From positions 124,001 to 188,000 of the forward strand of contig NW_026870589.1 of assembly GCF_963576545.1 (NCBI RefSeq): a stretch of 64,000 nucleotides of DNA, written 5' to 3'. Below, in pieces: positions 48,657 through 62,456 of this stretch. The translations under genes and the position numbers were made by a program. Below the pieces are notes generated by a model that was not told the DNA's origin, made no database searches, and saw only the letters and a program-made list of their open reading frames with translations. Numbering within the stretch: position 1 is the stretch's first letter; each line of letters opens with the position of its first letter. Source of the stretch: Limanda limanda (taxonomy: Eukaryota; Chordata; Actinopteri; Pleuronectiformes; Pleuronectidae).

Positions 48657-49960
48657 GAGATATTCTTGAATAACTTTTTTTGTGAAGGTCGGAGAGACTT
48701 GCAAGTAGGCTCTACCCCCACTAAATGGGGTTGCGCGCATCGATCGGTACCATCCTTGAGCTTCTCCGACTTTCGGAAGGGTTAGGGTTAGGGTTAGGGA
48801 TGAAAGCACATAGGAGAAAGAGATATTCTTGAATAACTTTTTTTGTGAAGGTCGGAGAGACTTGCAAGTAGGCTCTACCCCCACTAAATGGGGTAGCGCG
48901 CATCGATCGGTACAATCCTTGAGCTTCTCCGACTTTCGGAAGGGTTAGGGTTAGGGTTAGGGATGAAAGCACATAGGAGAAAGAGATATTCTTGAATAAC
49001 TTTTTTTGTGAAGGTCGGAGAGACTTGCAAGTAGGCTCTACCCCCACTAAATGGGGTAGCGCGCATCGATCGGTACCATCCTTGAGCTTCTCCGACTTTT
49101 GGAAGGGTTAGGGTTAGGGTTAGGGATGAAAGCACATAGGAGAAAGAGATATTCTTGAATAACTTTTTTTGTGAAGGTCGGAGAGACTTGCAAGTAGGCT
49201 CTACCCCCACTAAATGGGGTAGCGCGCATCGATCGGTACCATCCTTGAGCTTCTCCGACTTTCGGAAGGGTTAGGGTTAGGGTTAGGGATGAAAGCACAT
49301 AGGAGAAAGAGATATTCTTGAATAACTTTTTTTGTGAAGGTCGGAGAGACTTGCAAGTAGGCTCTACCCCCACTAAATGGGGTAGCGCGCATCGATCGGT
49401 ACCATCCTTGAGCTTCTCCGACTTTCGGAAGGGTTAGGGTTAGGGTTAGGGATGAAAGCACATAGGAGAAAGAGATATTCTTGAATAACTTTTTTTGTGA
49501 AGGTCGGAGAGACTTGCAAGTAGGCTCTACCCCCACTAAATGGGGTAGCGCGCATCGATCGGTACCATCCTTGAGCTTCTCCGACTTTCGGAAGGGTTAG
49601 GGTTAGGGTTAGGGATGAAAGCACATAGGAGAAAGAGATATTCTTGAATAACTTTTTTTGTGAAGGTCGGAGAGACTTGCAAGTAGGCTCTACCCCCACT
49701 AAATGGGGTAGCGCGCATCGATCAGTACCATCCTTGAGCTTCTCCGACTTTCGGAAGGGTTAGGGTTAGGGTTAGGGATGAAAGCACATAGGAGAAAGAG
49801 ATATTCTTGAATAACTTTTTTTGTGAAGGTCGGAGAGACTTGCAAGTAGGCTCTACCCCCACTAAATGGGGTAGCGCGCATCGATCAGTACCATCCTTGA
49901 GCTTCTCCGACTTTCGGAAGGGTTAGGGTTAGGGTTAGGGATGAAAGCACATAGGAGAAA
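48657..49960 (+). repeat. Run of eight A3 monomers, 2
   Basis: Same length and same ordered markers as run 1, at an offset of 2,403 bp. The GATGCAAG change of run 1 is absent. Confidence 0.9.
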
Positions 49961-50877
49961 GAGATATTCTTGAATAACTTTTTTTGTGAAGGTCGGAGAG
50001 ACTTGGAAAGTGGTTGCATCTGGACTAATTTGGGTCCTGCGGATCGATTGGTACCATCCCCGAGCTTGTACGACCTTCGGAAGAGGTCGACCGACGAAAT
50101 TCCCCCAAATCTGAGGAGATATTCTTGAATAACTTTTTTTGTGAAGGTCGGAGAGACTTGCAAGTAGGCTCTACCCCCACTAAATGGGGTAGCGCGCATC
50201 GATCGGTACCATCCTTGAGCTTCTCCGACTTTCGGAAGGGTTAGGGTTAGGGTTAGGGATGAAAGCACATAGGAGAAAGAGATATTCTTGAATAACTTTT
50301 TTTGTGAAGGTCGGAGAGACTTGCAAGTAGGCTCTACCCCCACTAAATGGGGTAGCGCGCATCGATCGGTACCATCCTTGAGCTTCTCCGACTTTCGGAA
50401 GGGTTAGGGTTAGGGTTAGGGATGAAAGCACATAGGAGAAAGAGATATTCTTGAATAACTTTTTTTGTGAAGGTCGGAGAGACTTGGAAAGTGGTTGCAT
50501 CTGGACTAATTTGGGTCCTGCGGATCGATTGGTACCATCCCCGAGCTTGTACGACCTTCGGAAGAGGTCGACCGACGAAATTCCCCCAAATCTGAGGAGA
50601 TATTCTTGAATAACTTTTTTTGTGAAGGTCGGAGAGACTTGCAAGTAGGCTCTACCCCCACTAAATGGGGTTGCACGCATCGATCGGTACCATCCTTGAG
50701 CTTCTCCGACTTTCGGAAGGGTTAGGGTTAGGGTTAGGGATGAAAGCACATAGGAGAAAGAGATATTCTTGAATAACTTTTTTTGTGAAGGTCGGAGAGA
50801 CTTGCAAGTAGGCTCTACCCCCACTAAATGGGGTAGCGCGCATCGATCGGTACCATCCTTGAGCTTCTCCGACTTTC

Positions 50878-53800
50878 GGAAGGGTTAGGGTTAGGGTTAG
50901 GGATGAAAGCACATAGGAGAAAGAGATATTCTTGAATAACTTTTTTTGTGAAGGTCGGAGAGACTTGCAAGTAGGCTCTACCCCCACTAAATGGGGTAGC
51001 GCGCATCGATCGGTACCATCCTTGAGCTTCTCCGACTTTCGGAAGGGTTAGGGTTAGGGTTAGGGATGAAAGCACATAGGAGAAAGAGATATTCTTGAAT
51101 AACTTTTTTTGTGAAGGTCTGAGAGACTTGGAAAGTGGTTGCATCTGGACTAATTTGGGTCCTGCGGATCGATTGGTACCATCCCCGAGCTTGTACGACC
51201 TTCGGAAGAGGTCGACCGACGAAATTCCCCCAAATCTGAAGAGATATTCTTGAATAACTTTTTTTGTGAAGGTCGGAGAGACTTGCAAGTAGGCTCTACC
51301 CCCACTAAATGGGGTAGCGCGCATCGATCGGTACCATCCTTGAGCTTCTCCGACTTTCGGAAGGGTTAGGGTTAGGGTTAGGGATGAAAGCACATAGGAG
51401 AAAGAGATATTCTTGAATAACTTTTTTTGTGAAGGTCGGAGAGACTTGCAAGTAGGCTCTACCCCCACTAAATGGGGTAGCGCGCATCGATCGGTACCAT
51501 CCTTGAGCTTCTCCGACTTTCGGAAGGGTTAGGGTTAGGGTTAGGGATGAAAGCACATAGGAGAAAGAGATATTCTTGAATAACTTTTTTTGTGAAGGTC
51601 GGAGAGACTTGGAAAGTGGTTGCATCTGGACTAATTTGGGTCCTGCGGATCGATCGGTACCATCCCCGAGCTTGTACGACCTTCGAAAGAGGTCGACCGA
51701 CGAAATTCCCCCAAATCTGAGGAGATATTCTTGAATAACTTTTTTCTTGAAGGTCGGAGAGACTTGCAAGTAGGCTCTACCCCCACTAAATGGGGTAGCG
51801 CGCATCGATCGGTACCATCCTTGAGCTTCTCCGACTTTCGGAAGGGTTAGGGTTAGGGTTAGGGATGAAAGCACATAGGAGAAAGAGATATTCTTGAATA
51901 ACTTTTTTTGTGAAGGTCGGAGAGACTTGCAAGTAGGCTCTACCCCCACTAAATGGGGTAGCGCGCATCGATCGGTACCATCCTTGAGCTTCTCCGACTT
52001 TTGGAAGGGTTAGGGTTAGGGTTAGGGATGAAAGCACATAGGAGAAAGAGATATTCTTGAATAACTTTTTTTGTGAAGGTCGGAGAGACTTGCAAGTAGG
52101 CTCTACCCCCACTAAATGGGGTAGCGCGCATCGATCGGTACCATCCTTGAGCTTCTCCGACTTTCGGAAGGGTTAGGGTTAGGGATGAAAGCACATAGGA
52201 GAAAGAGATATTCTTGAATAACTTTTTTTGTGAAGGTCGGAGAGACTTGGAAAGTGGTTGCATCTGGACTAATTTGGGTCCTGCGGATCGATTGGTACCA
52301 TCCCCGAGCTTGTACGACCTTCGGAAGAGGTCGACCGACGAAATTCCCCCAAATCTGAGGAGATATTCTTGAATAACTTTTTTTGTGAAGGTCGGAGAGA
52401 CTTGCAGGTAGGCTCTACCCCCACTAAATGGGGTAGCGCGCATCGATCGGTACCATCCTTGAGCTTCTCCGACTTTCGGAAGGGTTAGGGTTAGGGATGA
52501 AAGCACATAGGAGAAAGAGATATTCTTGAATAACTTTTTTTGTGAAGGTCGGAGAGACTTGCAAGTAGGCTCTACCCCAACTAAATGGGGTAGCGCGCAT
52601 CGATCGGTACCATCCTTGAGCTTCTCCGACTTTCGGAAGGGTTAGGGTTAGGGATGAAAGCACATAGGAGAAAGAGATATTCTTGAATAACTTTTTTTGT
52701 GAAGGTCGGAGAGACTTGGAAAGTGGTTGCATCTGGACTAATTTGGGTCCTGCGGATCGATTGGTACCATCCCCGAGCTTGTACGACCTTCGAAAGAGGT
52801 CGACCGACGAAATTCCCCCAAATCTGAGGAGATATTCTTGAATAACTTTTTTTGTGAAGGTCGGAGAGACTTGCAAGTAGGCTCTACCCCCACTAAATGG
52901 GGTTGCGCGCATCGATCGGTACCATCCTTGAGCTTCTCCGACTTTCGGAAGGGTTAGGGTTAGGGTTAGGGATGAAAGCACATAGGAGAAAGAGATATTC
53001 TTGAATAACTTTTTTTGTGAAGGTCGGAGAGACTTGCAAGTAGGCTCTACCCCCACTAAATGGGGTAGCGCGCATCGATCGGTACAATCCTTGAGCTTCT
53101 CCGACTTTCGGAAGGGTTAGGGTTAGGGTTAGGGATGAAAGCACATAGGAGAAAGAGATATTCTTGAATAACTTTTTTTGTGAAGGTCGGAGAGACTTGC
53201 AAGTAGGCTCTACCCCCACTAAATGGGGTAGCGCGCATCGATCGGTACCATCCTTGAGCTTCTCCGACTTTTGGAAGGGTTAGGGTTAGGGTTAGGGATG
53301 AAAGCACATAGGAGAAAGAGATATTCTTGAATAACTTTTTTTGTGAAGGTCGGAGAGACTTGCAAGTAGGCTCTACCCCCACTAAATGGGGTAGCGCGCA
53401 TCGATCGGTACCATCCTTGAGCTTCTCCGACTTTCGGAAGGGTTAGGGTTAGGGTTAGGGATGAAAGCACATAGGAGAAAGAGATATTCTTGAATAACTT
53501 TTTTTGTGAAGGTCTGAGAGACTTGGAAAGTGGTTGCATCTGGACTAATTTGGGTCCTGCGGATCGATTGGTACCATCCCCGAGCTTGTACGACCTTCGG
53601 AAGAGGTCGACCGACGAAATTCCCCCAAATCTGAAGAGATATTCTTGAATAACTTTTTTTGTGAAGGTCGGAGAGACTTGCAAGTAGGCTCTACCCCCAC
53701 TAAATGGGGTAGCGCGCATCGATCGGTACCATCCTTGAGCTTCTCCGACTTTCGGAAGGGTTAGGGTTAGGGTTAGGGATGAAAGCACATAGGAGAAAGA

Positions 53801-55906
53801 GATATTCTTGAATAACTTTTTTTGTGAAGGTCGGAGAGACTTGCAAGTAGGCTCTACCCCCACTAAATGGGGTAGCGCGCATCGATCGGTACCATCCTTG
53901 AGCTTCTCCGACTTTCGGAAGGGTTAGGGTTAGGGTTAGGGATGAAAGCACATAGGAGAAAGAGATATTCTTGAATAACTTTTTTTGTGAAGGTCGGAGA
54001 GACTTGGAAAGTGGTTGCATCTGGACTAATTTGGGTCCTGCGGATCGATCGGTACCATCCCCGAGCTTGTACGACCTTCGAAAGAGGTCGACCGACGAAA
54101 TTCCCCCAAATCTGAGGAGATATTCTTGAATAACTTTTTTCTTGAAGGTCGGAGAGACTTGCAAGTAGGCTCTACCCCCACTAAATGGGGTAGCGCGCAT
54201 CGATCGGTACCATCCTTGAGCTTCTCCGACTTTCGGAAGGGTTAGGGTTAGGGTTAGGGATGAAAGCACATAGGAGAAAGAGATATTCTTGAATAACTTT
54301 TTTTGTGAAGGTCGGAGAGACTTGCAAGTAGGCTCTACCCCCACTAAATGGGGTAGCGCGCATCGATCGGTACCATCCTTGAGCTTCTCCGACTTTTGGA
54401 AGGGTTAGGGTTAGGGTTAGGGATGAAAGCACATAGGAGAAAGAGATATTCTTGAATAACTTTTTTTGTGAAGGTCGGAGAGACTTGCAAGTAGGCTCTA
54501 CCCCCACTAAATGGGGTAGCGCGCATCGATCGGTACCATCCTTGAGCTTCTCCGACTTTCGGAAGGGTTAGGGTTAGGGATGAAAGCACATAGGAGAAAG
54601 AGATATTCTTGAATAACTTTTTTTGTGAAGGTCGGAGAGACTTGGAAAGTGGTTGCATCTGGACTAATTTGGGTCCTGCGGATCGATTGGTACCATCCCC
54701 GAGCTTGTACGACCTTCGGAAGAGGTCGACCGACGAAATTCCCCCAAATCTGAGGAGATATTCTTGAATAACTTTTTTTGTGAAGGTCGGAGAGACTTGC
54801 AGGTAGGCTCTACCCCCACTAAATGGGGTAGCGCGCATCGATCGGTACCATCCTTGAGCTTCTCCGACTTTCGGAAGGGTTAGGGTTAGGGATGAAAGCA
54901 CATAGGAGAAAGAGATATTCTTGAATAACTTTTTTTGTGAAGGTCGGAGAGACTTGCAAGTAGGCTCTACCCCAACTAAATGGGGTAGCGCGCATCGATC
55001 GGTACCATCCTTGAGCTTCTCCGACTTTCGGAAGGGTTAGGGTTAGGGATGAAAGCACATAGGAGAAAGAGATATTCTTGAATAACTTTTTTTGTGAAGG
55101 TCGGAGAGACTTGGAAAGTGGTTGCATCTGGACTAATTTGGGTCCTGCGGATCGATTGGTACCATCCCCGAGCTTGTACGACCTTCGAAAGAGGTCGACC
55201 GACGAAATTCCCCCAAATCTGAGGAGATATTCTTGAATAACTTTTTTTGTGAAGGTCGGAGAGACTTGCAAGTAGGCTCTACCCCCACTAAATGGGGTTG
55301 CGCGCATCGATCGGTACCATCCTTGAGCTTCTCCGACTTTCGGAAGGGTTAGGGTTAGGGTTAGGGATGAAAGCACATAGGAGAAAGAGATATTCTTGAA
55401 TAACTTTTTTTGTGAAGGTCGGAGAGACTTGCAAGTAGGCTCTACCCCCACTAAATGGGGTAGCGCGCATCGATCGGTACAATCCTTGAGCTTCTCCGAC
55501 TTTCGGAAGGGTTAGGGTTAGGGTTAGGGATGAAAGCACATAGGAGAAAGAGATATTCTTGAATAACTTTTTTTGTGAAGGTCGGAGAGACTTGCAAGTA
55601 GGCTCTACCCCCACTAAATGGGGTAGCGCGCATCGATCGGTACCATCCTTGAGCTTCTCCGACTTTTGGAAGGGTTAGGGTTAGGGTTAGGGATGAAAGC
55701 ACATAGGAGAAAGAGATATTCTTGAATAACTTTTTTTGTGAAGGTCGGAGAGACTTGCAAGTAGGCTCTACCCCCACTAAATGGGGTAGCGCGCATCGAT
55801 CGGTACCATCCTTGAGCTTCTCCGACTTTCGGAAGGGTTAGGGTTAGGGTTAGGGATGAAAGCACATAGGAGAAAGAGATATTCTTGAATAACTTTTTTT
55901 GTGAAG
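50878..55906 (+). repeat. 2,395-bp tandem duplication
   Basis: Positions 50,878-53,511 match 2,395 bp downstream. Shared markers: GGTCTGAGAG (51,117 / 53,512), TCTGAAGAG (51,236 / 53,631), B with CGATCGGTACC (51,651 / 54,046) and TTTTTCTTGAAGG (51,740 / 54,135). The set occurs a third time at about 60,087-60,710 through the 8,970-bp duplication. Confidence 0.85.
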
Positions 55907-56527
55907 GTCGGAGAGACTTGCAAGTAGGCTCTACCCCCACTAAATGGGGTAGCGCGCATCGATCGGTACCATCCTTGAGCTTCTCCGACTTTCGGAAGGG
56001 TTAGGGTTAGGGTTAGGGATGAAAGCACATAGGAGAAAGAGATATTCTTGAATAACTTTTTTTGTGAAGGTCGGAGAGACTTGCAAGTAGGCTCTACCCC
56101 CACTAAATGGGGTAGCGCGCATCGATCGGTACCATCCTTGAGCTTCTCCGACTTTCGGAAGGGTTAGGGTTAGGGTTAGGGATGAAAGCACATAGGAGAA
56201 AGAGATATTCTTGAATAACTTTTTTTGTGAAGGTCGGAGAGACTTGCAAGTAGGCTCTACCCCCACTAAATGGGGTAGCGCGCATCGATCAGTACCATCC
56301 TTGAGCTTCTCCGACTTTCGGAAGGGTTAGGGTTAGGGTTAGGGATGAAAGCACATAGGAGAAAGAGATATTCTTGAATAACTTTTTTTGTGAAGGTCGG
56401 AGAGACTTGCAAGTAGGCTCTACCCCCACTAAATGGGGTAGCGCGCATCGATCAGTACCATCCTTGAGCTTCTCCGACTTTCGGAAGGGTTAGGGTTAGG
56501 GTTAGGGATGAAAGCACATAGGAGAAA
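55224..56527 (+). repeat. Run of eight A3 monomers, 3
   Basis: Same ordered markers; 8,970 bp downstream of run 1. Confidence 0.9.
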
Positions 56528-57626
56528 GAGATATTCTTGAATAACTTTTTTTGTGAAGGTCGGAGAGACTTGGAAAGTGGTTGCATCTGGACTAATTTGG
56601 GTCCTGCGGATCGATTGGTACCATCCCCGAGCTTGTACGACCTTCGGAAGAGGTCGACCGACGAAATTCCCCCAAATCTGAGGAGATATTCTTGAATAAC
56701 TTTTTTTGTGAAGGTCGGAGAGACTTGCAGGTAGGCTCTACCCCCACTAAATGGGGTAGCGCGCATCGATCGGTACCATCCTTGAGCTTCTCCGACTTTC
56801 GGAAGGGTTAGGGTTAGGGATGAAAGCACATAGGAGAAAGAGATATTCTTGAATAACTTTTTTTGTGAAGGTCGGAGAGACTTGCAAGTAGGCTCTACCC
56901 CCACTAAATGGGGTAGCGCGCATCGATCGGTACCATCCTTGAGCTTCTCCGACTTTCGGAAGGGTTAGGGTTAGGGATGAAAGCACATAGGAGAAAGAGA
57001 TATTCTTGAATAACTTTTTTTGTGAAGGTCGGAGAGACTTGGAAAGTGGTTGCATCTGGACTAATTTGGGTCCTGCGGATCGATTGGTACCATCCCCGAG
57101 CTTGTACGACCTTCGAAAGAGGTCGACCGACGAAATTCCCCCAAATCTGAGGAGATATTCTTGAATAACTTTTTTTGTGAAGGTCGGAGAGACTTGCAGG
57201 TAGGCTCTACCCCCACTAAATGGGGTAGCGCGCATCGATCGGTACCATCCTTGAGCTTCTCCGACTTTCGGAAGGGTTAGGGTTAGGGTTAGGGATGAAA
57301 GCACATAGGAGAAAGAGATATTCTTGAATAACTTTTTTTGTGAAGGTCGGAGAGACTTGCAAGTAGGCTCTACCCCCACTAAATGGGGTAGCGCACATCG
57401 ATCGGTACCATCCTTGAGCTTCTCCGACTTTCGGAAGGGTTAGGGTTAGGGATGAAAGCACATAGGAGAAAGAGATATTCTTGAATAACTTTTTTTGTGA
57501 AGGTCGGAGAGACTTGGAAAGTGGTTGCATCTGGACTAATTTGGGTCCTGCGGATCGATTGGTACCATCCCCGAGCTTGTACGACCTTCGAAAGAGGTCG
57601 ACCGACGAAATTCCCCCAAATCTGAG

Positions 57627-58930
57627 GAGATATTCTTGAATAACTTTTTTTGTGAAGGTCGGAGAGACTTGCAAGTAGGCTCTACCCCCACTAAATGGGG
57701 TTGCGCGCATCGATCGGTACCATCCTTGAGCTTCTCCGACTTTCGGAAGGGTTAGGGTTAGGGTTAGGGATGAAAGCACATAGGAGAAAGAGATATTCTT
57801 GAATAACTTTTTTTGTGAAGGTCGGAGAGACTTGCAAGTAGGCTCTACCCCCACTAAATGGGGTAGCGCGCATCGATCGGTACAATCCTTGAGCTTCTCC
57901 GACTTTCGGAAGGGTTAGGGTTAGGGTTAGGGATGAAAGCACATAGGAGAAAGAGATATTCTTGAATAACTTTTTTTGTGAAGGTCGGAGAGACTTGCAA
58001 GTAGGCTCTACCCCCACTAAATGGGGTAGCGCGCATCGATCGGTACCATCCTTGAGCTTCTCCGACTTTTGGAAGGGTTAGGGTTAGGGTTAGGGATGAA
58101 AGCACATAGGAGAAAGAGATATTCTTGAATAACTTTTTTTGTGAAGGTCGGAGAGACTTGCAAGTAGGCTCTACCCCCACTAAATGGGGTAGCGCGCATC
58201 GATCGGTACCATCCTTGAGCTTCTCCGACTTTCGGAAGGGTTAGGGTTAGGGTTAGGGATGAAAGCACATAGGAGAAAGAGATATTCTTGAATAACTTTT
58301 TTTGTGAAGGTCGGAGAGACTTGCAAGTAGGCTCTACCCCCACTAAATGGGGTAGCGCGCATCGATCGGTACCATCCTTGAGCTTCTCCGACTTTCGGAA
58401 GGGTTAGGGTTAGGGTTAGGGATGAAAGCACATAGGAGAAAGAGATATTCTTGAATAACTTTTTTTGTGAAGGTCGGAGAGACTTGCAAGTAGGCTCTAC
58501 CCCCACTAAATGGGGTAGCGCGCATCGATCGGTACCATCCTTGAGCTTCTCCGACTTTCGGAAGGGTTAGGGTTAGGGTTAGGGATGAAAGCACATAGGA
58601 GAAAGAGATATTCTTGAATAACTTTTTTTGTGAAGGTCGGAGAGACTTGCAAGTAGGCTCTACCCCCACTAAATGGGGTAGCGCGCATCGATCAGTACCA
58701 TCCTTGAGCTTCTCCGACTTTCGGAAGGGTTAGGGTTAGGGTTAGGGATGAAAGCACATAGGAGAAAGAGATATTCTTGAATAACTTTTTTTGTGAAGGT
58801 CGGAGAGACTTGCAAGTAGGCTCTACCCCCACTAAATGGGGTAGCGCGCATCGATCAGTACCATCCTTGAGCTTCTCCGACTTTCGGAAGGGTTAGGGTT
58901 AGGGTTAGGGATGAAAGCACATAGGAGAAA
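57627..58930 (+). repeat. Run of eight A3 monomers, 4
   Basis: Same ordered markers; 2,403 bp after run 3 and 8,970 bp after run 2. Confidence 0.9.
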
Positions 58931-61180
58931 GAGATATTCTTGAATAACTTTTTTTGTGAAGGTCGGAGAGACTTGGAAAGTGGTTGCATCTGGACTAATT
59001 TGGGTCCTGCGGATCGATTGGTACCATCCCCGAGCTTGTACGACCTTCGGAAGAGGTCGACCGACGAAATTCCCCCAAATCTGAGGAGATATTCTTGAAT
59101 AACTTTTTTTGTGAAGGTCGGAGAGACTTGCAAGTAGGCTCTACCCCCACTAAATGGGGTAGCGCGCATCGATCGGTACCATCCTTGAGCTTCTCCGACT
59201 TTCGGAAGGGTTAGGGTTAGGGTTAGGGATGAAAGCACATAGGAGAAAGAGATATTCTTGAATAACTTTTTTTGTGAAGGTCGGAGAGACTTGCAAGTAG
59301 GCTCTACCCCCACTAAATGGGGTAGCGCGCATCGATCGGTACCATCCTTGAGCTTCTCCGACTTTCGGAAGGGTTAGGGTTAGGGTTAGGGATGAAAGCA
59401 CATAGGAGAAAGAGATATTCTTGAATAACTTTTTTTGTGAAGGTCGGAGAGACTTGGAAAGTGGTTGCATCTGGACTAATTTGGGTCCTGCGGATCGATT
59501 GGTACCATCCCCGAGCTTGTACGACCTTCGGAAGAGGTCGACCGACGAAATTCCCCCAAATCTGAGGAGATATTCTTGAATAACTTTTTTTGTGAAGGTC
59601 GGAGAGACTTGCAAGTAGGCTCTACCCCCACTAAATGGGGTTGCACGCATCGATCGGTACCATCCTTGAGCTTCTCCGACTTTCGGAAGGGTTAGGGTTA
59701 GGGTTAGGGATGAAAGCACATAGGAGAAAGAGATATTCTTGAATAACTTTTTTTGTGAAGGTCGGAGAGACTTGCAAGTAGGCTCTACCCCCACTAAATG
59801 GGGTAACGCGCATCGATCGGTACCATCCTTGAGCTTCTCCGACTTTCGGAAGGGTTAGGGTTAGGGTTAGGGATGAAAGCACATAGGAGAAAGAGATATT
59901 CTTGAATAACTTTTTTTGTGAAGGTCGGAGAGACTTGCAAGTAGGCTCTACCCCCACTAAATGGGGTAGCGCGCATCGATCGGTACCATCCTTGAGCTTC
60001 TCCGACTTTCGGAAGGGTTAGGGTTAGGGTTAGGGATGAAAGCACATAGGAGAAAGAGATATTCTTGAATAACTTTTTTTGTGAAGGTCTGAGAGACTTG
60101 GAAAGTGGTTGCATCTGGACTAATTTGGGTCCTGCGGATCGATTGGTACCATCCCCGAGCTTGTACGACCTTCGGAAGAGGTCGACCGACGAAATTCCCC
60201 CAAATCTGAAGAGATATTCTTGAATAACTTTTTTTGTGAAGGTCGGAGAGACTTGCAAGTAGGCTCTACCCCCACTAAATGGGGTAGCGCGCATCGATCG
60301 GTACCATCCTTGAGCTTCTCCGACTTTCGGAAGGGTTAGGGTTAGGGTTAGGGATGAAAGCACATAGGAGAAAGAGATATTCTTGAATAACTTTTTTTGT
60401 GAAGGTCGGAGAGACTTGCAAGTAGGCTCTACCCCCACTAAATGGGGTAGCGCGCATCGATCGGTACCATCCTTGAGCTTCTCCGACTTTCGGAAGGGTT
60501 AGGGTTAGGGTTAGGGATGAAAGCACATAGGAGAAAGAGATATTCTTGAATAACTTTTTTTGTGAAGGTCGGAGAGACTTGGAAAGTGGTTGCATCTGGA
60601 CTAATTTGGGTCCTGCGGATCGATCGGTACCATCCCCGAGCTTGTACGACCTTCGAAAGAGGTCGACCGACGAAATTCCCCCAAATCTGAGGAGATATTC
60701 TTGAATAACTTTTTTCTTGAAGGTCGGAGAGACTTGCAAGTAGGCTCTACCCCCACTAAATGGGGTAGCGCGCATCGATCGGTACCATCCTTGAGCTTCT
60801 CCGACTTTCGGAAGGGTTAGGGTTAGGGTTAGGGATGAAAGCACATAGGAGAAAGAGATATTCTTGAATAACTTTTTTTGTGAAGGTCGGAGAGACTTGC
60901 AAGTAGGCTCTACCCCCACTAAATGGGGTAGCGCGCATCGATCGGTACCATCCTTGAGCTTCTCCGACTTTTGGAAGGGTTAGGGTTAGGGTTAGGGATG
61001 AAAGCACATAGGAGAAAGAGATATTCTTGAATAACTTTTTTTGTGAAGGTCGGAGAGACTTGCAAGTAGGCTCTACCCCCACTAAATGGGGTAGCGCGCA
61101 TCGATCGGTACCATCCTTGAGCTTCTCCGACTTTCGGAAGGGTTAGGGTTAGGGTTAGGGATGAAAGCACATAGGAGAAA

Positions 61181-62456
61181 GAGATATTCTTGAATAACTT
61201 TTTTTGTGAAGGTCGGAGAGACTTGCAAGTAGGCTCTACCCCCACTAAATGGGGTAGCGCGCATCGATCGGTACCATCCTTGAGCTTCTCCGACTTTCGG
61301 AAGGGTTAGGGTTAGGGATGAAAGCACATAGGAGAAAGAGATATTCTTGAATAACTTTTTTTGTGAAGGTCGGAGAGACTTGCAAGTAGGCTCTACCCCC
61401 ACTAAATGGGGTAGCGCGCATCGATCGGTACCATCCTTGAGCTTCTCCGACTTTCGGAAGGGTTAGGGTTAGGGTTAGGGATGAAAGCACATAGGAGAAA
61501 GAGATATTCTTGAATAACTTTTTTTGTGAAGGTCGGAGAGACTTGGAAAGTGGTTGCATCTGGACTAATTTGGGTCCTGCGGATCGATTGGTACCATCCC
61601 CGAGCTTGTACGACCTTCGGAAGAGGTCGACCGACGAAATTCCCCCAAATCTGAGGAGATATTCTTGAATAACTTTTTTTGTGAAGGTCGGAGAGACTTG
61701 CAAGTAGGCTCTACCCCCACTAAATGGGGTTGCGCGCATCGATCGGTACCATCCTTGAGCTTCTCCGACTTTCGGAAGGGTTAGGGTTAGGGTTAGGGAT
61801 GAAAGCACATAGGAGAAAGAGATATTCTTGAATAACTTTTTTTGTGAAGGTCGGAGAGACTTGCAAGTAGGCTCTACCCCCACTAAATGGGGTAGCGCGC
61901 ATCGATCAGTACCATCCTTGAGCTTCTCCGACTTTCGGAAGGGTTAGGGTTAGGGTTAGGGATGAAAGCACATAGGAGAAAGAGATATTCTTGAATAACT
62001 TTTTTTGTGAAGGTCGGAGAGACTTGGAAAGTGGTTGCATCTGGACTAATTTGGGTCCTGCGGATCGATTGGTACCATCCCCGAGCTTGTACGACCTTCG
62101 GAAGAGGTCGACCGACGAAATTCCCCCAAATCTGAGGAGATATTCTTGAATAACTTTTTTTGTGAAGGTCGGAGAGACTTGCAAGTAGGCTCTACCCCCA
62201 CTAAATGGGGTAGCGCGCATCGATCGGTACCATCCTTGAGCTTCTCCGACTTTCGGAAGGGTTAGGGTTAGGGATGAAAGCACATAGGAGAAAGAGATAT
62301 TCTTGAATAACTTTTTTTGTGAAGGTCGGAGAGACTTGCAAGTAGGCTCTACCCCCACTAAATGGGGTAGCGCGCATCGATCGGTACCATCCTTGAGCTT
62401 CTCCGACTTTCGGAAGGGTTAGGGTTAGGGTTAGGGATGAAAGCACATAGGAGAAA
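61181..62456 (+). repeat. Transition segment
   Basis: A2, A3, B, A3, A3, B, A2, A3. Ordinary monomers with few private variants. No gene or unique sequence. Confidence 0.8.

Larger units (their letters stand above)
45440..52184 (+). repeat. 8,970-bp-offset duplication, left copy
   Basis: About 6.7 kb of identical monomer order and markers with 54,410-61,154. I saw at least two substitutions between the copies (near 47,375 and at the position matching 59,805). The right limit is an A2 at 52,048 versus an A3 at 61,018. Confidence 0.85.
54410..61154 (+). repeat. 8,970-bp-offset duplication, right copy
   Basis: Partner of 45,440-52,184. It includes eight-A runs 3 and 4. The A at 59,730-59,892 has a private GTAACGCGC near 59,805. 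Confidence 0.85.
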
